NCBI RefSeq assembly: GCF_022836475.1
Contig: NZ_BQXH01000003.1
Span: forward strand, 89,987 to 153,986
DNA length: 64,000 nucleotides
Reading direction: 5' to 3'
Origin: Ligilactobacillus pabuli
Lineage (GTDB): Bacteria; Bacillota; Bacilli; Lactobacillales; Lactobacillaceae
A program made the translations under genes and the position numbers. Below the pieces are notes generated by a model. The model ran no database searches and was not told the DNA's origin. It was given only the letters and a program-made list of their open reading frames with translations. Each line of letters begins with the position of its first letter. Within the stretch, counting starts at the first letter, position 1. Below are positions 18,711-27,743 of the stretch, one piece after another.

Positions 18711-19235
18711 TTAGTCAAAAGTGGGGCGGGCGTGGTGGACATGACGTTGAGGTTCATGGACATGTTTACCAGTAGTCGCCCAATAATCCAAGACTGCCGC
18801 AATACATAAACATAAGGGTTCATCAGCCTGGTGTTGAACCTGAAACTTAATGTAGGGCTGACCGTGTTTTTCGATATCACCAGTTTGCATGACATTGTCA
18901 CGACCAGCGTAGACGCGATAGCGAAAGTTCGTCAAGTTGCCAATTAAAAACCAGTTGAGTCCCTTAACGAACAACATTTCAGAACTGACCCCGTAGTACC
19001 GGCGAAATGAGCCAACTTTTCGACCAGAGACATATAGGTCAAACCGAGGAAAAAAACCAAGAGAAGATTGTTTGATCTCCGCTAAAAGTTCCCCTGAAAC
19101 GGTATGGACTTCTATGGTGTCGTGAACTAGTCCCCAGCGACCAGTGATAAAATAAATAATGTGATCGTCATGATCTTTAATGGTCGTGACGCCTTTTTTT
19201 GAAAAACCGATCCGTTGTGCATATAAGGACCGCAT
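18711..19235 (-). CDS. LURP-one-related (YxjI-type) protein
   Basis: 174 aa with the beta-rich LURP-one/tubby-like fold features: an N-terminal RSLYAQRIGFS, the FITGRWGL and VHTVSGELLAEIKQS repeats, and LYVSGRKVGSFRR. Such proteins are common in Firmicutes but their role is not established; membrane or lipid association has been suggested from the fold. The last 15 residues are His-rich (EPQRHVHHARP). It stands alone between smpB and a HAD phosphatase gene on the same strand. Confidence 0.75.
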   Translation of the reverse strand: MRSLYAQRIGFSKKGVTTIKDHDDHIIYFITGRWGLVHDTIEVHTVSGELLAEIKQSSLGFFPRFDLYVSGRKVGSFRRYYGVSSEMLFVKGLNWFLIGNLTNFRYRVYAGRDNVMQTGDIEKHGQPYIKFQVQHQADEPLCLCIAAVLDYWATTGKHVHEPQRHVHHARPTFD

Positions 19236-19285
19236 GACTCGTTCACTTCCTATCTCTGACCGTCAAGTGGCTGTTGCCGCTGCTT

Positions 19286-20155
19286 TTATGGTAATAGGGC
19301 TAACTGTTCTTCAATTGCTTTACCAGCACCATTTTCAGTGTTGCGGGTGGTGAGGTGGTTGGCTGCTAATTTAATTTCGTCGGTGGCATTTTCCATCGCA
19401 TAACTGATCCCTGCCGCTTTGATCATCGATAAGTCGTTATTGTTGTCGCCTAAGGACATGACATTATCTAATGGAACGTTGAGTCGGTCCGCATAAGCTT
19501 GCAAGGCGAGCCCTTTTTGAGCATTAATATGGTTAATTTCGATATTACCAGAGCCTGATGAAGTGATCACCAGAGATTTATGCTTGGCAATTTGACTCCG
19601 AACTTGGGCTAAACCGGCTTGACCTTCCGGACTAAAAGCAACAATTTTAAAAATCTGAATGTGTGGGTCAGAAACGAGATCATAGTAGTTATCAACGTAA
19701 TTAATGTCCATTAATTCCAGCCGAGCTGACGCTAAGCTGACCGCTAGTTTGAAAGGCGTTGAGGAATCAATACTAGATAATAATTCAGCAAAATTTTCAA
19801 TTCGAGCTGCACGGTTATCTGAACAAACACCGATCGAAGTGATCACTTCAAAATAAAGTCCAGCTTTTTTTAACAAAACCATTAATTTTTGCGCCATCGT
19901 ATCGGCAAGCGGGGCAGAACTTAATGTTTTACCATTTTCATCAAGAACTAGTGCACCGTTTAAAGTGATCAACGGACAGGAAACACCTGCTTGATCCAAG
20001 AGGGGTTTAACTTCTTTATAGGCACGTCCAGTCGAAACAATAAAGTTGACGCCTTTTGCTTGGGCGTGTTTAATTGCGGCGACATTGTAATCTGAAATAA
20101 TCATTTGGTCGTTAAGCATCGTTCCGTCCATATCTGAAGCAATTAATTGTAACAT
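19286..20155 (-). CDS. Cof-type HAD-superfamily hydrolase
   Basis: HAD phosphatase with the type IIB cap. Motif I is DMDGTML (residues 8-14), motif II is VSTGRAY, and motif IV is GDNNNDLSMI near the C-terminus. Members dephosphorylate sugar phosphates, FMN or PLP; the substrate cannot be told from sequence. 289 aa. Divergent from ung. Confidence 0.92.
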   Translation of the reverse strand: MLQLIASDMDGTMLNDQMIISDYNVAAIKHAQAKGVNFIVSTGRAYKEVKPLLDQAGVSCPLITLNGALVLDENGKTLSSAPLADTMAQKLMVLLKKAGLYFEVITSIGVCSDNRAARIENFAELLSSIDSSTPFKLAVSLASARLELMDINYVDNYYDLVSDPHIQIFKIVAFSPEGQAGLAQVRSQIAKHKSLVITSSGSGNIEINHINAQKGLALQAYADRLNVPLDNVMSLGDNNNDLSMIKAAGISYAMENATDEIKLAANHLTTRNTENGAGKAIEEQLALLP

Positions 20156-20322
20156 CTTCTCGTGACCTCACTTTTCTTTTCTCCCATCCATTTTATCATG
20201 AAGATTAGTGAAGTTCGATAGATTTAGATTAGAAGAATTCAAAAAAACAAGCAAATGTTTCTAATTAGCTTAATTTATTTGTTAAAAATTCACAATAATG
20301 AAAATTTTTTGCTTTTCTTTCG

Positions 20323-20338
20323 AATAAAGCGCTTTATT
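20323..20338. promoter_or_regulatory. 16-bp perfect palindrome with cre-like core, upstream of ung
   Basis: AATAAAGCGCTTTATT is perfectly symmetric and contains AAAGCGCTTT, the core of a CcpA cre site, but lacks the outer TG/CA. A TATCAT -10 follows at 20344-20349. Downstream are ung and pta; pta is a known CcpA-controlled gene in other Firmicutes. Confidence 0.45.
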
Positions 20339-20366
20339 TATGGTATCATTAGAGCGAGGTGTTTTT

Positions 20367-21068
20367 ATGAAAACGTTGTTACACAATGATTGGCAAAAAG
20401 TTTTAGAACCAGAGTTTGAAAAGGATTATTACCGTGAATTACATAATTTTTTGAAGGAAGAGTACCAGAATTATACGATTCATCCGGATATGTTCCACAT
20501 TTTTCAGGCGTTTGAATGGACAGCTTTTTCAGATGTAAAAGTCGTGATCTTAGGCCAAGATCCTTATCATGGCGCTCATCAGGCACATGGCTGCAGTTTT
20601 TCTGTTTTGCCAGGTGTCCCGATCCCACCGTCGTTACGCAATATCTATACTGAACTGGAAAGTGACCTAGGAATTCAACCAGTCAACCATGGTTACTTGG
20701 AAAAATGGGCCAAGCAGGGGGTTTTGTTACTGAACTCTGTTTTGACCGTTCGGGATGGACAAGCTAATTCTCACCGGGATCATGGGTGGGAACAATTAAC
20801 TGACGTGGCAATTGAACGGTTGTCCGAACGTGCGCAGCCTGTAATTTTTATTTTATGGGGGAAATCAGCACAAGCTAAAAGCAAGTTGATCAATCAAAAT
20901 AACAATGTGATCATTCAAGCACCACATCCGAGTCCTTTGTCGGCTTACCGTGGCTTTTTCGGTTCACGTCCATTTTCTAAAACAAATGCGGCGTTGACTG
21001 CCATGGGAGAGCAGCCGATCGATTGGCAGTTGCCAACGACGGTCACTAGGGCGAATGAGCAAGACTAA
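20367..21068 (+). CDS. ung: uracil-DNA glycosylase
   Basis: Removes uracil from DNA in base excision repair. The catalytic water-activating Asp65 is in GQDPYHG and the DNA-intercalating loop is [13 protein letters not shown], both family 1 hallmarks. ATG 20367 is used; the frame continues upstream but without a ribosome site. The final residues (about 225-233) are extra and variable. 233 aa. pta follows after 114 bp. Confidence 0.97.
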   Translation: MKTLLHNDWQKVLEPEFEKDYYRELHNFLKEEYQNYTIHPDMFHIFQAFEWTAFSDVKVVILGQDPYHGAHQAHGCSFSVLPGVPIPPSLRNIYTELESDLGIQPVNHGYLEKWAKQGVLLLNSVLTVRDGQANSHRDHGWEQLTDVAIERLSERAQPVIFILWGKSAQAKSKLINQNNNVIIQAPHPSPLSAYRGFFGSRPFSKTNAALTAMGEQPIDWQLPTTVTRANEQD

Positions 21069-21138
21069 AATGTAGCTGGCTCTAGGATGCTTCAAGCAAT
21101 TTAAATCAACTCAGCCAAACAGTGCTGAAACTAGCTCA

Positions 21139-21159
21139 TTGTCGCGATGAGTGCGACAA
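21139..21159. promoter_or_regulatory. inverted repeat upstream of pta
   Basis: TTGTCGC-N7-GCGACAA, perfect 7-bp arms, ending 11 bp before the pta ribosome site (AGGAGG). It could be a protein site or an RNA hairpin in the leader. Confidence 0.4.
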
Positions 21160-21182
21160 CTAATACTTAGGAGGAATTAATC

Positions 21183-22172
21183 ATGGATCTATTCACAAAA
21201 CTAAAAGGTAAAATCAAAGGACAAGATAAATCATTAGTCTTTCCAGAAGGCGAAGATCAACGTGTGTTAGGTGCTGCTTTACGTTTAGCTCAAGATGGTT
21301 TGATCAATCCCATTGTTTTAGGTAACGAAGATAAAGTTAAGGAAATCGCACATGAACTGGGCAAGGATATTCCAGCTAACGTGACGGTCATTGATATTGA
21401 ACAATATCCACAGGCTGAGTTTGACGAAATGGTTAACCAATTCGTTGAACGCCGTAAGGGTAAGAACACTCCAGAACAAGCACGTGAATGGTTGAAAGAT
21501 GTCAACTATTTTGGTACGATGTTAGTCTACATGCACAAGGCTGACGGCTTAGTTTCAGGTGCTTCTCATCCAACAGGCGACACAGTTCGTCCTGCTTTGC
21601 AGATCATTAAAACTAAACCAGGTTTGAAACGGACTAGTGGTGCTTTTATCATGACTCGTGATGAAGGTGCAGAAACTTATGTCTTCTCTGACTGCGCGAT
21701 CAATATTGATCCAACCGCTGCAGATTTGGCAGAAATCGCCGTAACTAGTGCTGACACTGCCCGTTTGTTTGACATTGACCCTAAAGTGGCAATGTTGAGC
21801 TTCTCAACTAAAGGTTCAGCTAAAGGCGAACAGGTTGATAAGATGGTTGAAGCAACAGAATTGGCCCACAAGATGGCTCCTTCATTGGCCCTCGATGGTG
21901 AATTACAATTTGATGCTTCCTTTGTCCCAACTGTTGCTGCTCAAAAAGCACCGAACTCAGAAGTTGCTGGCCATGCCAACGTCTTCGTGTTCCCTGAATT
22001 GGAAGCTGGTAACATTGGCTACAAGATTGCCCAACGCTTTGGCGGCTTTGAAGCCATTGGACCGATCTTGCAGGGCTTAAACGAACCTGTTTCTGACTTG
22101 TCACGTGGATGTAACGAACAAGATGTATATAACGTGGCCGTTTTGACTGCTGCTCAAGCTGTCATGGGCTAA
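21183..22172 (+). CDS. pta: phosphate acetyltransferase
   Basis: Converts acetyl-CoA and phosphate to acetyl phosphate. 329 aa, the short PTA form without the N-terminal P-loop domain. Conserved blocks: LVFPEGEDQRVLGAA, VSGASHPTGDTVRPALQIIK, and FVFPELEAGNIGYKIAQR. ATG follows AGGAGG. The partner acetate kinase gene is not in the window, although ackA often lies after comG and the methyltransferase. tsaE starts 20 bp downstream. Confidence 0.96.
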   Translation: MDLFTKLKGKIKGQDKSLVFPEGEDQRVLGAALRLAQDGLINPIVLGNEDKVKEIAHELGKDIPANVTVIDIEQYPQAEFDEMVNQFVERRKGKNTPEQAREWLKDVNYFGTMLVYMHKADGLVSGASHPTGDTVRPALQIIKTKPGLKRTSGAFIMTRDEGAETYVFSDCAINIDPTAADLAEIAVTSADTARLFDIDPKVAMLSFSTKGSAKGEQVDKMVEATELAHKMAPSLALDGELQFDASFVPTVAAQKAPNSEVAGHANVFVFPELEAGNIGYKIAQRFGGFEAIGPILQGLNEPVSDLSRGCNEQDVYNVAVLTAAQAVMG

Positions 22173-22192
22173 TTTTAGAAATAGGAAGATGA

Positions 22193-22654
22193 ATGAAGAT
22201 GGACTTGATTGCACATACTGTTGAGGAAACGCAAGCGATTGCCTCACGTCTGGCACAACACTTACAGGCGGGTGATGTGATACTGCTGCAAGGAGAGCTT
22301 GGTGCGGGGAAAACAACTTTCACCAAAGGTTTAGCTTTGGGGTTGGGGATCACTCGCAATGTGAAAAGCCCGACTTATACGTTGATCCGAGAGTATACTG
22401 AGGGGCGTTTACCGCTTTATCATATGGATGTGTATCGTCTGGAAGAAAGTGGGACCGCTGATTTAGGCTTGGAAGAGTATTTTGACGGTGATGGAGTCTG
22501 TGTCGTAGAATGGCCGCAATTTGCAGCTGAAGATCTGCCCACGGAATTTCTCGCAATTTCCTTTCAGAAAAGTGCGGAGCATGATGATGAACGGACGCTC
22601 AGCTTGACGGCCCATGGTTCACGCTATCTTGATTTATTGGCGACATTAAAATAA
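22193..22654 (+). CDS. tsaE: tRNA threonylcarbamoyladenosine biosynthesis ATPase TsaE
   Basis: P-loop ATPase that works with TsaB and TsaD to make t6A37 in ANN-decoding tRNAs. Walker A is GELGAGKTTFTKGLA (about residues 35-49), followed by the conserved SPTYTLIREY and YHMDVYRL and the VVEWP motif. The start may be 22193 (MKMDLI) or 22199 (MDLI); AGGAAG lies 4 or 10 nt upstream. 153 aa is typical. pta-tsaE adjacency is common in lactobacilli. Confidence 0.95.
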   Translation: MKMDLIAHTVEETQAIASRLAQHLQAGDVILLQGELGAGKTTFTKGLALGLGITRNVKSPTYTLIREYTEGRLPLYHMDVYRLEESGTADLGLEEYFDGDGVCVVEWPQFAAEDLPTEFLAISFQKSAEHDDERTLSLTAHGSRYLDLLATLK

Positions 22655-22662
22655 TAGCAAAC

Positions 22663-22739
22663 AAACAGCAGTTGAATGCTGCCTGCACCGCTTCTCTAAT
22701 TGGAAGTGGTGCAGGCTGGCAATTCAACTGCTGTTTTTA
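22663..22739 (+). terminator. very long terminator hairpin after tsaE
   Basis: 5' arm AAACAGCAGTTGAAT pairs with AATTCAACTGCTGTTT, and inside it CCTGCACC pairs with GGTGCAGG, plus CTTC/GAAG. There are more than 25 pairs in all, ending in TTTTTAG. Longer than a normal terminator. Confidence 0.8.
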
Positions 22740-22784
22740 GGTGAACTAAATTTGCTAATGTAAGATGTTTGGCTCTGTTTTCTT

Positions 22785-22905
22785 AGCCGAATTCCAAAAC
22801 TCAGAAGATTCCGCCTAATAAGAAATGAACTTCAATGTCAAATACGCATTAAAGATCGAGCTCTGATAGTGCTCGAGTCTTAACCGGCTTGTTCCGCTCT
22901 GAGTA
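22785..22905 (+). repeat. copy 1 of the ~120-bp structured intergenic repeat (diverged)
   Basis: Carries the family landmarks: AGATTCCGC in the 5' half, AATGTC...CGCATTA at the tip, GTGCTCG and CTTAACCGG in the 3' half, and a TTCCGCTCTGAGT end. It fills the gap between the tsaE terminator and the stop codon of the convergent exonuclease gene. Stems are less perfect than in other copies. Confidence 0.75.
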
Positions 22906-23439
22906 TTAATATGCTTTAACAAGCGGTTTTAAAACATCGGTGCCAAATTGTTGAGCTTCGGATAACAAAATTTGGGCACAGGCCTGACTGTCGGCTAAGG
23001 CATTATGATGGTGCTTTAATGAAACTGACAGATAATCACAGACCGTGTTTAGTTTGTAGTTTGGCAAACCTTTTAATAATTGGCGACTTGTTTTTAAAGT
23101 ATCCAATACGAGAAAATTAGGAATATCTAATTGATAAAAACCAAGTGTTTTACGTAAAACACTGACGTCAAAAGCTGCGTTGTGAGCAACAATTAGTTTA
23201 TTGGGTCCAAAAAAGTTGGTGATATGCGGCCAAAGTTCCGGAAAAGTCGGTGAATTAGCAACATCTCTCGCCGTAATTCCATGAATGCGGACGTTGCCAG
23301 GGGCAAACTCAGTCGGTGGTTTGATCAATGAGTACATTTCGTCAACGACTTGGTTTTGCCGGACAACGGTCAATGCTAGAGAGCAGGCGCTATGTCTTTT
23401 AGGACTAGCGGTTTCAAAATCTAGGGCGATAAAATCCAT
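22906..23439 (-). CDS. DEDDh 3'-5' exonuclease (DnaQ-like)
   Basis: Exonuclease domain like the epsilon subunit of DNA polymerase III. Motif I is FIALDFETAS (Asp7, Glu9), motif II is AHNAAFDVSVLRKTL, and motif III is HHNALADSQACAQILL. 177 aa, only the nuclease domain. It may act in proofreading, repair or RNA turnover; the substrate is not evident. Divergent from murB with a 276-bp gap between them. Confidence 0.88.
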   Translation of the reverse strand: MDFIALDFETASPKRHSACSLALTVVRQNQVVDEMYSLIKPPTEFAPGNVRIHGITARDVANSPTFPELWPHITNFFGPNKLIVAHNAAFDVSVLRKTLGFYQLDIPNFLVLDTLKTSRQLLKGLPNYKLNTVCDYLSVSLKHHHNALADSQACAQILLSEAQQFGTDVLKPLVKAY

Positions 23440-23715
23440 CGTGGACCTCCTTTCTGCCAGAAGATGGTGAATAAATCAATCATTTGCTGGAATTAAATAA
23501 ATTCTTACTATGTTAATATAGCCAAAAATCAGTGGCTTGTAAACTTCAGTCAGACTAAATTGGAAAAAAATTAAAGTTGGCGATGCGTGTTTTTAGGGTT
23601 ATTGTGAGTTACAATTGATGTGTTTCAGACAGTGTTTACCAAAGGAAAAAAGTGTTTTTTTCTGGAAAAATGGTAAAATCAACTGTAGTACAATTCAGTA
23701 AGCGAGGAAAGACAA

Positions 23716-24627
23716 ATGACTGGAATTCAGAAAATTACAACAGAAAATTTAGCGAAGATTGAAATTTTAACCGATGAACCGTTAGCTCATTATACCAACA
23801 CCTGTACCGGGGGACCGGCAGACTACCTGGCATTTCCCAAAGATATCTCGGAGTTAAAAGTTTTATGCCAGTGGGCCCAACAAAAGGACTTACCGTTGAC
23901 CATTTTAGGCAACGCCAGTAATCTGATCGTCAAAGACGGCGGTATAAAAGGCTTAGTTATCATTTTGACCAGTATGAATGCGGTGACAGTTAATGGTAAA
24001 CAAGTGACAGCCCAAGCTGGAGCTGCTATGATCAAAACGACTCAGGTGGCATGTGCCGCCGGGTTATCCGGCTTGGAATTTGCCGCTGGGATCCCTGGTA
24101 GTGTCGGTGGTGCGATATTTATGAATGCTGGTGCCTATGGTGGTGAAATTAAAGACGCGGTCAGCGAAGTGTTAGTAGTTGACTATGCTGGTAATTTAAA
24201 GAAGTATACAAATGAAGAATTAGACCTGAGCTACCGTCATAGTCGCATTCAAGAAGAACAATCGATCGTGGTGCAGGCAACCTTTACTTTAACGGAAAAA
24301 CCACAATGCCAAATTCGTGACCAAATGGACCAGTTGAATTTCTTGCGAGCATCTAAGCAACCCTTAGAATATCCATCTTGCGGGAGTGTTTTTAAACGCC
24401 CACAAGGCTACTTTACCGGCAAGTTGATTCATGATGCTGGGTTACAGGGCTACCAAATTGGCGGTGCACAGATCTCAACCAAGCATGCTGGGTTTATCGT
24501 TAACAAGGGCGGCGCAACTGCAACTGATTATATGAATGTGATCCATCACGTTCAAGCAGTGATCAAAGAGCAATTTGGCGTGGACCTAGAAACTGAAGTC
24601 CGGATTTTAGGACAAGAACAAGCTTAA
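23716..24627 (+). CDS. murB: UDP-N-acetylenolpyruvoylglucosamine reductase
   Basis: FAD enzyme that completes UDP-MurNAc synthesis. The FAD-binding PCMH domain has [48 protein letters not shown] is the signature (written in two parts here), YRHSRIQ carries the conserved Tyr and Arg, and the C-terminal catalytic part has [10 protein letters not shown]. Type II MurB-like length, 303 aa. Followed by its own terminator. Confidence 0.96.
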   Translation: MTGIQKITTENLAKIEILTDEPLAHYTNTCTGGPADYLAFPKDISELKVLCQWAQQKDLPLTILGNASNLIVKDGGIKGLVIILTSMNAVTVNGKQVTAQAGAAMIKTTQVACAAGLSGLEFAAGIPGSVGGAIFMNAGAYGGEIKDAVSEVLVVDYAGNLKKYTNEELDLSYRHSRIQEEQSIVVQATFTLTEKPQCQIRDQMDQLNFLRASKQPLEYPSCGSVFKRPQGYFTGKLIHDAGLQGYQIGGAQISTKHAGFIVNKGGATATDYMNVIHHVQAVIKEQFGVDLETEVRILGQEQA

Positions 24628-24635
24628 CTAAAAAA

Positions 24636-24666
24636 GGAGTTCCTTCGCTGGGAGGGAGCTCTTTTT
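24636..24666 (+). terminator. terminator of murB
   Basis: GGAGTTCC / GGGAGCTC stem then CTTTTTG; one mismatch in the stem. Confidence 0.65.
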
Positions 24667-24723
24667 GTATGAGCTTTTAAAGATTGATCGCACAGAATTA
24701 GTTGCTTTTGCAGGCAGCTAAAC

Positions 24724-24757
24724 ACAAAAAAGCATGTTCCTGTGAAAAGAAACATGC
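24724..24757 (-). terminator. terminator of the DUF1361 gene
   Basis: On the minus strand GCATGTTTC / GGAACATGC closes a loop and is followed by TTTTTTGTG. Confidence 0.75.
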
Positions 24758-24785
24758 AAGGGTAATATTTGAAAAATTCTATGGG

Positions 24786-25466
24786 TTAAGATGCTTGATC
24801 TTTTAGGCTGGTCGGAGAATTGATTTTGAGGTAACAGTGTAAGCATACCCAAACGACCATTTGAATAATTGACATGAATAATACGAAAATCAACATTCGC
24901 GGATTCCACATTTGCATTAAATCATTGACGACTAACTGCGGACTCAAGAAGAGATAGGCGGTATGCAACCGCAAAAAACGTCCGACGTAGATTCCGACAG
25001 AAGAGGCGAGAATGAAAAAGGTAATTAAACCATTACGCAGCCACTTGGAAGTGACATGGAGTTTTAACAAAATTTGTTCAGCGATATATTCTAAACTCCA
25101 GGTCCCAAGAATTGTACAGGATAGTGCACTAACTAAAATATTGGTCAAGGTCAGCCAAATATGCAAGTCAAAGTTCATTAAGCCAGTTTGCGGATCAAAG
25201 GGGTTCAAGCGCGCCAAATGGAAAAAGTCAGTTAAGAGATAGGGTGCGTTGGGATAAAACAGGAGCCACAAGATGATCAGCAAGTAAAAAATCAGGCCTG
25301 ACTGGCGATGGTTGATGTGGAGGGCAATTTCGATGGGGAGATAGCCCAGAAAGGTATTTAGCAGTAAAAAGCTAAAGGTTCCACCCTGACGAAAAACAGT
25401 CAGATAGATGTAAAACATGTATGCCCAATAAGAGAGCCTGATCAGCCATTTAATTTTTTGTGTCAT
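24786..25466 (-). CDS. DUF1361 family membrane protein
   Basis: 226 aa with about six predicted membrane helices and the conserved FYPNAPYLLTDFFHL block that marks the DUF1361 family. Function unknown. The start at 25466 (MTQKIKW) follows GGGGGCGG. The longer frame from 25499 would begin on top of a TATAAT -10 (minus strand), so it is unlikely. It is a single gene with its own terminator, divergent from cdaA. Confidence 0.8.
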   Translation of the reverse strand: MTQKIKWLIRLSYWAYMFYIYLTVFRQGGTFSFLLLNTFLGYLPIEIALHINHRQSGLIFYLLIILWLLFYPNAPYLLTDFFHLARLNPFDPQTGLMNFDLHIWLTLTNILVSALSCTILGTWSLEYIAEQILLKLHVTSKWLRNGLITFFILASSVGIYVGRFLRLHTAYLFLSPQLVVNDLMQMWNPRMLIFVLFMSIIQMVVWVCLHCYLKINSPTSLKDQAS

Positions 25467-25691
25467 GAGCCGCCCCCTTAATTTCGAAAAGTCATTCATT
25501 ATATTTTAGCAGGTCTAGGCACAAAGAGTTACTAAATTCACCTGATTTTAAGAAAAAAAGTGAAGAACTTTATAGATTTTTAAGGTCTGGATTTTAGTGA
25601 CAGTTAGCGGTTTTGTGGCGGTTTACTCGATAGAAACAGGCCGCTGTGGTATAATGAAAAAGTAAAATTTTTTCAAAGGAGGGAATTTAAA

Positions 25692-26534
25692 GTGTCCTTT
25701 GACTGGGGTAATTTGGTAACATGGCGGAATCTAACAGATTTGTTAGATATTCTGGTCGTGTGGTATGTTTTCTACAAGTTGATGATGTTGGTTCGGGGCA
25801 CCAAAGCAATCCAGCTCTTTAAGGGTGTTGTGATCATTGTTTTGATCAAGGTTTTAAGTGCTTGGTTAGGGTTGCACACTGTGTCATGGATCATGGATCA
25901 GATCATTAACTGGGGTGTGATTGGAATTATTGTGGTGTTCCAACCAGAAATTCGCCGCGGTTTGGAACATTTGGGACGCAGTTCGTTGTTCGCTGCTAAT
26001 AAGCGAGAAAATGAGAAGGAAAAGAAACTAGTTCAAGCCTTAGATCAAGCGATTCAGTATATGTCAAAGCGTCGGATCGGTGCTTTGATCTCCATCCAAA
26101 TGAATACAGGATTGGAAGATTATATTGAAACAGGGATCGACTTGGATGCAGAAGTAACTGGAGCATTATTGATCAATATTTTCATTCCTAATACGCCGTT
26201 GCATGATGGTGCGGTCATTATTCGCGATAATAAAATTGCGGTTGCCGCAGCCTATTTACCGTTGTCAGAAAGTAATTTGATCCCGAAAGAATTAGGGACC
26301 AGACACCGGGCAGCAGTGGGAATCAGTGAAGTGACCGATGCGTTGACAATCGTGGTTTCTGAAGAAACTGGGGGCGTGACGATCACTAAAAATAGCGAGT
26401 TGATTCGCGATTTATCGCGAGATGATTATTTGAAACTCTTAAGTAATGAATTGATCCCAGCGGAAGATAGCAAGAAAGGTAATCTGATCACGCAATTTTT
26501 CGAAGGAATTTTTAAGGGGGGAGCTAAACGGTGA
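25692..26534 (+). CDS. cdaA: diadenylate cyclase CdaA
   Basis: Membrane-bound enzyme making c-di-AMP from two ATP. There are three N-terminal membrane helices (residues about 10-80) and a DAC domain with the catalytic LHDGAVII (DGA motif) and GTRHRAAVGISE (RHR motif). GTG start 8 nt after AAAGGAGGG. 280 aa. First gene of the conserved cdaA-cdaR-glmM operon; overlaps cdaR by four bases. A likely receptor, the CBS protein at 44672, is in the same window. Confidence 0.97.
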   Translation: MSFDWGNLVTWRNLTDLLDILVVWYVFYKLMMLVRGTKAIQLFKGVVIIVLIKVLSAWLGLHTVSWIMDQIINWGVIGIIVVFQPEIRRGLEHLGRSSLFAANKRENEKEKKLVQALDQAIQYMSKRRIGALISIQMNTGLEDYIETGIDLDAEVTGALLINIFIPNTPLHDGAVIIRDNKIAVAAAYLPLSESNLIPKELGTRHRAAVGISEVTDALTIVVSEETGGVTITKNSELIRDLSRDDYLKLLSNELIPAEDSKKGNLITQFFEGIFKGGAKR

Positions 26535-27688
26535 AAATAGCTCAAGCTTTAAATTCAAAAGTTGCTTATAGTTTATTAGCACTATTGTTTACAGTTTTTT
26601 TGTTCGTCTATGTTAACTCAGAACATTCATCGGGTGATAATCAATCACAAATTAGTACCTCACTCATGAAAAATACGCGTGCTAGTGTTAAAAAAGAAAT
26701 TAACTATAGTTATGATAGTGACAAGTATTATGTTGATGGTGCACAGCAAACGGCAAAAATTTCGTTGATCGGGCCAAGCGGACTAGTGAAAGCAGCCCAA
26801 AATACTGGCAACTTTCAGTTAAACGCTGACTTGCATGGTTTAAAGCCCGGGGTGCATACAGTGAAATTAAAGGTTTCTGGTTTAAGTTCTGAAATTAGTG
26901 CCAGACCAACGCCAACTGAAATTAAAGTTAAAATCAGCAAAAAAGGTCATGCATCCTTTCCAGTCCAGGTTCGTTATGATTCGACCCGAATCGCTAAAGG
27001 CTATGCCACTGGTGTTGCCAGCGCGAGTCGACAGTCAGTTAAGGTGACTGGTGCCGCTAGTGATATTAAAAAAATCGAGAGTGTCGTCGCTGACGTTAAT
27101 TTGCCAGAAAACAGTAAAAAAAGCACGTCACGGAATGTTTTATTACGTGCAATCGACTCAGCAGGTAAGGAACTATCTGTCACAATTTCACCAGAGGCCA
27201 CTCGGGTCAATATTCCGATTTATTTAGCTTCATCAGATAAAAAGGTGCCCGTTCATTTGGTTTCTGGTGGTCAGGGAGTAGCTGGGAAGAAATATAGCTT
27301 TTCAACAGACACCAAATACGTGACTTTGACAGGAACTAAAGATGCGTTAAAAAAGATTGATAGCCTAGAAGTTCCAGTATCTTTAGTTGGGGTGAATGAC
27401 AATGAAACACGGACGATTTCACTCGATTCAGACCGGTCTGGCATTACTGCAGTTTCACCGAGCTCCATTCAAGTCACAATTAATGTGACAGATGAAAAGA
27501 GTGCGGCTGACAATAGTTCGCAAGGATCAACTAATACTAGTCCAACAACTGGTAACAAAGAAACAACTGAAGAAGAAATACCGAATAAAAATCAATCTGA
27601 AGATGAGTCGCAATCTAGTGAATCATCAAGTTCTTCGACTGAAAGTTCCAGTTCTAGCTCAGCTAATGTTGAAGCAGGAGCTGAATAA
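26531..27688 (+). CDS. cdaR: CdaA regulatory protein CdaR (YbbR domains)
   Basis: Extracytoplasmic regulator of CdaA. There is one N-terminal membrane helix (about residues 13-28) and then several YbbR repeats of about 80 residues (for instance VPVHLVSGGQGVAGKKY and FPVQVRYDSTRIAKGYA). The last 60 residues are rich in Ser, Glu and Asn and probably disordered, possibly wall-facing. GTG start overlapping the cdaA stop. 385 aa. Confidence 0.92.
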   Translation: MKIAQALNSKVAYSLLALLFTVFLFVYVNSEHSSGDNQSQISTSLMKNTRASVKKEINYSYDSDKYYVDGAQQTAKISLIGPSGLVKAAQNTGNFQLNADLHGLKPGVHTVKLKVSGLSSEISARPTPTEIKVKISKKGHASFPVQVRYDSTRIAKGYATGVASASRQSVKVTGAASDIKKIESVVADVNLPENSKKSTSRNVLLRAIDSAGKELSVTISPEATRVNIPIYLASSDKKVPVHLVSGGQGVAGKKYSFSTDTKYVTLTGTKDALKKIDSLEVPVSLVGVNDNETRTISLDSDRSGITAVSPSSIQVTINVTDEKSAADNSSQGSTNTSPTTGNKETTEEEIPNKNQSEDESQSSESSSSSTESSSSSSANVEAGAE

Positions 27689-27743
27689 ATAGAGACTGTA
27701 GAAAAAATTAAGATAATTAAAACGGTAAGGAGCAAATAAAGTA

